43,297 nt of DNA, from contig JAHEYU010000053.1 in assembly GCA_023251435.1 (NCBI GenBank), forward strand, positions 1-43,297, written 5' to 3'. Both the position numbers and the translations under genes were made by a program. Source of the DNA: Bacteroidota bacterium (GTDB lineage Bacteria; Bacteroidota; Bacteroidia; Bacteroidales; Prolixibacteraceae). This document shows, one piece after another, positions 40,483 to 43,297 of this stretch. The notes beneath the pieces are model-generated. The model did not search any database. It saw only the letters and a program-made list of their open reading frames with translations, and was not told the DNA's origin. Each line of letters begins with the position of its first letter. The first letter of the stretch is position 1.

Positions 40483-42783
40483 ATGAAACAATCATTTCTT
40501 ATTCTCTTATTGTTGATCTTTAATTCCGGGCTGTTTGCCCAAAATAACATGGCCAAAAACCAGAAAGTGATCGTCAGTTCCGAAGAAAAAAACGGAACAA
40601 CTTCTACGGCTGCGGCTGTCGATGGCATAGTTTCTGAAAAATCAGTTTGTAGCTTTTCGTCCAAAACCCCGTCGTGGCTTATCGTTGCGCTTGGGAAAAA
40701 GCAGATGTTGGGCGGTGTTCATATCTATTTCGGATACCCCGGAAAAAGGTCGATAGACGATTTTCATGTTGAGTTTTCGAAAGATGGCAAATGGCAAACC
40801 ATTCCTTCGGCCATTGTTTCGGGCAACAGGTTTGAAGCGGTGTCGCTTGCATTCGACGCTACTGTGCCGGTGTTTACCGATTCCCTTCGTTTTACTTTTA
40901 CCAAAGTAAGAACTCCGAATGTGGAAGTGTGCGAAATCGCCGTTTGGCCCAATTTTAAGTTGGGTATTCCGGCATTAGGCACCGAAGTATCGGGTTACGA
41001 GGCTCATCCTGAGCCGCATGTTCCCAAAATTTACATCAATCAAAGTGGATATAACCTGGGTAAACCCAAGCGATTTACTGCACCTTTGGTGGATGAAGGC
41101 ACGCCTTTCCGCATTGTGGAAGCAGGTACGCAAAATATCTTGTTTAGCGGAAAAGTACAGAAAAACATCGGCGATTTCACCGCTTTCAATCCCGAAAGCA
41201 GCGTGGAGTTTGTGATTCTGGCCGACACGTTCAAGTCGTTCCCCTTCCGTATCGGGCAGTGGTGGATCGAGCGGGTTACTTATCAGAATGCCATGAACTT
41301 TATGGTCGACAGCCGCCATTATGTGGGGAATTATACACTGAAATGTTCGGGAACGTATAGCTGGCGCGACGATTCTCATTTCGGCTGGGAGCTGCATACG
41401 CTGGTGCCTCAGTATCTTTCCAATCCCGCCGCTTATGAGCGAATGCCTCGTCATGTGAAGTATCAGACGCCTACCGATACCACTTTGTGGGGTGCCCTGA
41501 AACCATACGACGAAAATGCACCCGATATTGTGAAGCTGATACATTGGGGTGCCGATGTGATTGTATCGCAAAAGCTTACCCACGAACATTTCAAGGGTCA
41601 GTTGGCTTATTTCCTTTATGCATGGCCTTATATCAAACAGTGGATGCCACAGCAAAACTATGATGTGGTAAAGGCGTATGCCCTCAATATTTGGCAACTC
41701 GATACGGTGGATAAAGAGTATTCGTACAACGAAAGCCGTGGGCACAACATGCTGGCACTGAAAACCAAAATCGGGACTACGAAAGGCGCCTTGCCGCCGG
41801 GTGCATCTGTGATACCCAATCTGATGATGTTTGAAGTGGCCAAAAGAGATGTAATGAATGAGGCTGATGTTTACTTCAATGCGGCTTATAATCAGGTGAA
41901 ATGGATGGTTGACAGCCTTGATTGGAACAATCCGATGACCACCAAAGGGCAGCGCATGAGTGAGTTTATTACCATGACCAGCCTGACTTATATGTTGAAA
42001 CAATATCCTGAAAAATCGCCTGCCGGATTGAAAAAGAAGATGGATGAATGGGCCGATGTTTTGATTCGTCGCTCCAACAATATGTGGGACTTCCGCAAAC
42101 TGGACGACAAAGATCAGTGGTGTCCTACCGGCGATAAACCACAACATTGGAACGAAACCGGAAATATTGTCGGCTTACCTTCTGCCATTCTCTCGATGGT
42201 GAATTTCATCGACGACAAAGCCAAAGCCAACCGACTGATGGAGATTGCCTATGCGCATCTCGACGACGCTTTTGGTCGTAATCCGTGTGGCAGACATTGC
42301 TCTTTCGATGCGGCAAAAGAGGTCGAAGGGGTTGATTTGGGCTGGTATCACCAATCAGCCGGAGGTATCGGCCAACTTTCGGATGCACGTTTTGTGCTCG
42401 ACGGTTCTCCAAAAAACGCTCATTATCCTTATCACCCCGAGCGTGGCGACATTGGCTGGACAGAAGGTTGGATTTCGTTCAATGCTGCCTACAATATAAG
42501 CTTAGCCTATATGGCTGCTTACGATACCGAGTGGTCGGCAAAGCGCGAAAAAGATTGGGTGACACTTCGGCTGAAGGCTCCGCTGAACTTCGATTACGAC
42601 ACAAAAGAATACGTTTGGGTAGATTTGAAAGACAAAAAGGGAAAAATAACAAAACTCAAATTGACGGAGGAGAGTGAAAACTCACCCTGGTTTTCGGTAA
42701 AAATTAAATCGCCGGGTAAAAATTCTGTGGCTTCTTATGGTTTTGGCTATTTTGAGAAAAGCATTTCTATTCCGGTAAAATAG
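40483..42783 (+). CDS. F5/8C plus GH9-like secreted glycosidase candidate
   Basis: The protein has 766 residues with a Sec signal (MKQSFLILLLLIFNSGLFAQ). Residues about 25-155 look like an F5/8 type C (discoidin) carbohydrate-binding domain (NMAKNQKVIVSSEEKNGTTS, SVCSFSSKTPSWLIVALGKK). From about 181 there is a cellulase-N-terminal Ig-like domain (VPKIYINQSGYNLGKPKRF). From about 290 comes a helical barrel resembling GH9. Near residue 594 LDDAFGRNPCGRHCSF recalls the GH9 LGRNP motif, and near the end GWTEGWISFNAAYNISLAY recalls the GH9 acid-bearing final motif. Key acids differ from textbook GH9, so activity may be distinct. It starts 22 bases after the DUF1735-like gene. Confidence 0.75.
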   Translation: MKQSFLILLLLIFNSGLFAQNNMAKNQKVIVSSEEKNGTTSTAAAVDGIVSEKSVCSFSSKTPSWLIVALGKKQMLGGVHIYFGYPGKRSIDDFHVEFSKDGKWQTIPSAIVSGNRFEAVSLAFDATVPVFTDSLRFTFTKVRTPNVEVCEIAVWPNFKLGIPALGTEVSGYEAHPEPHVPKIYINQSGYNLGKPKRFTAPLVDEGTPFRIVEAGTQNILFSGKVQKNIGDFTAFNPESSVEFVILADTFKSFPFRIGQWWIERVTYQNAMNFMVDSRHYVGNYTLKCSGTYSWRDDSHFGWELHTLVPQYLSNPAAYERMPRHVKYQTPTDTTLWGALKPYDENAPDIVKLIHWGADVIVSQKLTHEHFKGQLAYFLYAWPYIKQWMPQQNYDVVKAYALNIWQLDTVDKEYSYNESRGHNMLALKTKIGTTKGALPPGASVIPNLMMFEVAKRDVMNEADVYFNAAYNQVKWMVDSLDWNNPMTTKGQRMSEFITMTSLTYMLKQYPEKSPAGLKKKMDEWADVLIRRSNNMWDFRKLDDKDQWCPTGDKPQHWNETGNIVGLPSAILSMVNFIDDKAKANRLMEIAYAHLDDAFGRNPCGRHCSFDAAKEVEGVDLGWYHQSAGGIGQLSDARFVLDGSPKNAHYPYHPERGDIGWTEGWISFNAAYNISLAYMAAYDTEWSAKREKDWVTLRLKAPLNFDYDTKEYVWVDLKDKKGKITKLKLTEESENSPWFSVKIKSPGKNSVASYGFGYFEKSISIPVK

Positions 42784-42818
42784 AAAAATACAAACCTGAT
42801 AATCTAACGGACAAAATT

Positions 42819-43297
42819 GTGAAAAAATCGGTCTGGATGTGTGTTGTTTTTTTATTGACCATGATGTCAATAAACGCGATGGGACAAACCACCGGAAACT
42901 CCCAGTTGCCAGGTGGTTCCGGCAATTGGAAACTTTCGTGGTTCGATGAATTCGACCAACCGGATTCTCAACTTGAACAGAAATGGGAATCTCAAAATGG
43001 CCCAAGTTGGCATACATTATGCAGTCGCTGGCGCGAAAATGTGGTTGTGAGCGACGGAACCCTGAAACTGATCAACAAGAAGGAATCGCGCGGCGGACAG
43101 GAGTGGACTTCAGGAAACATCTGGACCAAGACTAAGTTTCAGTATGGCTACTTCGAGTGCCGTTACAAATATGCCGCGGCAACCGGAACGAACAATTCGT
43201 TCTGGATCATGACAAACGGAACCAATCCAACTGTTGGCAAAAAATTTGAAATCGACATCAACGAAGGGCATTATTCATCAGAAATAGCGACCAATTT
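42819..43297 (+). CDS. Glycoside hydrolase family 16 enzyme, N-terminal part (cut by window edge)
   Basis: 159 codons are visible. A GTG start (42819-42821) gives a signal peptide VKKSVWMCVVFLLTMMSINA; an ATG at 42837 is the alternative. The mature part begins with the GH16 strand WKLSWFDEFDQPDSQLEQKW, then EWTSGNIWTKTKFQYGYFEC and NNSFWIMTNGTN. The catalytic motif FEIDINEGHY supplies the ExDxxE triad (E144, D146, E149). GH16 enzymes are endo-acting on beta-1,3/1,4-glucans or galactans such as laminarin, agar, porphyran and carrageenan. The subfamily is not clear. It follows the GH9-like gene by 35 bases and probably provides the endo-cleavage step of the PUL. The C-terminus lies outside the window. 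Confidence 0.9.
   Translation, partial: MKKSVWMCVVFLLTMMSINAMGQTTGNSQLPGGSGNWKLSWFDEFDQPDSQLEQKWESQNGPSWHTLCSRWRENVVVSDGTLKLINKKESRGGQEWTSGNIWTKTKFQYGYFECRYKYAAATGTNNSFWIMTNGTNPTVGKKFEIDINEGHYSSEIATN

Noticed and set aside
40975-42147. 390-codon open frame on the minus strand
   Set aside because: It lies wholly inside the GH9-like gene on the other strand and has no domain or signal; it is a codon-bias shadow.

Overview
The window is a chromosomal segment of a Bacteroidota bacterium, probably of the Bacteroidales/Marinilabiliales type. This rests on a 286-residue primary sigma factor, -7 boxes of the form TAnnTTTG, a fused FeoA-FeoB transporter, a Rho with a long charged insert, and three SusC/SusD-type outer-membrane pairs. 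Species cannot be fixed from the sequence alone.

Left part (1-12.9 kb), housekeeping. The minus strand carries the N-terminal half of pyruvate:ferredoxin oxidoreductase (nifJ, cut by the left edge), then a DUF4143-type AAA ATPase whose catalytic residues look lost. Next come a U32-family protein (+), rho (-), the primary sigma factor (+), ribulose-phosphate 3-epimerase (+), and a small Cys-rich FeoB-associated protein with feoAB (-). An uncharacterised 240-residue protein and tRNA-Arg(ACG) with a near-perfect promoter close the block. Terminators sit at 5221-5250, 8390-8414 and 12873-12907.

Junction (12.9-13.8 kb). About 870 bases downstream of the tRNA hold no intact gene; one frame reads as a decayed protein with two stops.

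Right part (13.8-43.3 kb), a polysaccharide utilisation locus (PUL). A divergent LacI-family regulator faces operon A: Na+/solute symporter, cytoplasmic FAD-dependent oxidoreductase, SusC, SusD, terminator. Carbohydrate-active genes follow: a GH43/GH117-like lipoprotein, a GH2 enzyme whose signal peptide is out of frame, a DUF5703 protein and a GH29-like remnant. Operon B then begins: SusC, a frameshifted SusD, a second SusC lacking the usual N-terminal domain, SusD, a DUF1735-like lipoprotein, a GH9-like enzyme with an F5/8C domain, and a GH16 enzyme cut by the right edge.

The most striking signal is regulatory. The LacI/symporter intergenic region and the leader of operon B, 15 kb apart, each carry three LacI-type operators with identical spacing (centres 19 and 12 bp apart). 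This ties both operons to one regulator. The working model is surface capture and trimming of a complex glycan by SusCD and the glycosidases, import of a product by the symporter, and oxidation by the FAD enzyme. The substrate is not identifiable from sequence alone. Two single-base frameshifts, each explained by loss of one A from an A-run, could be assembly errors or real decay.
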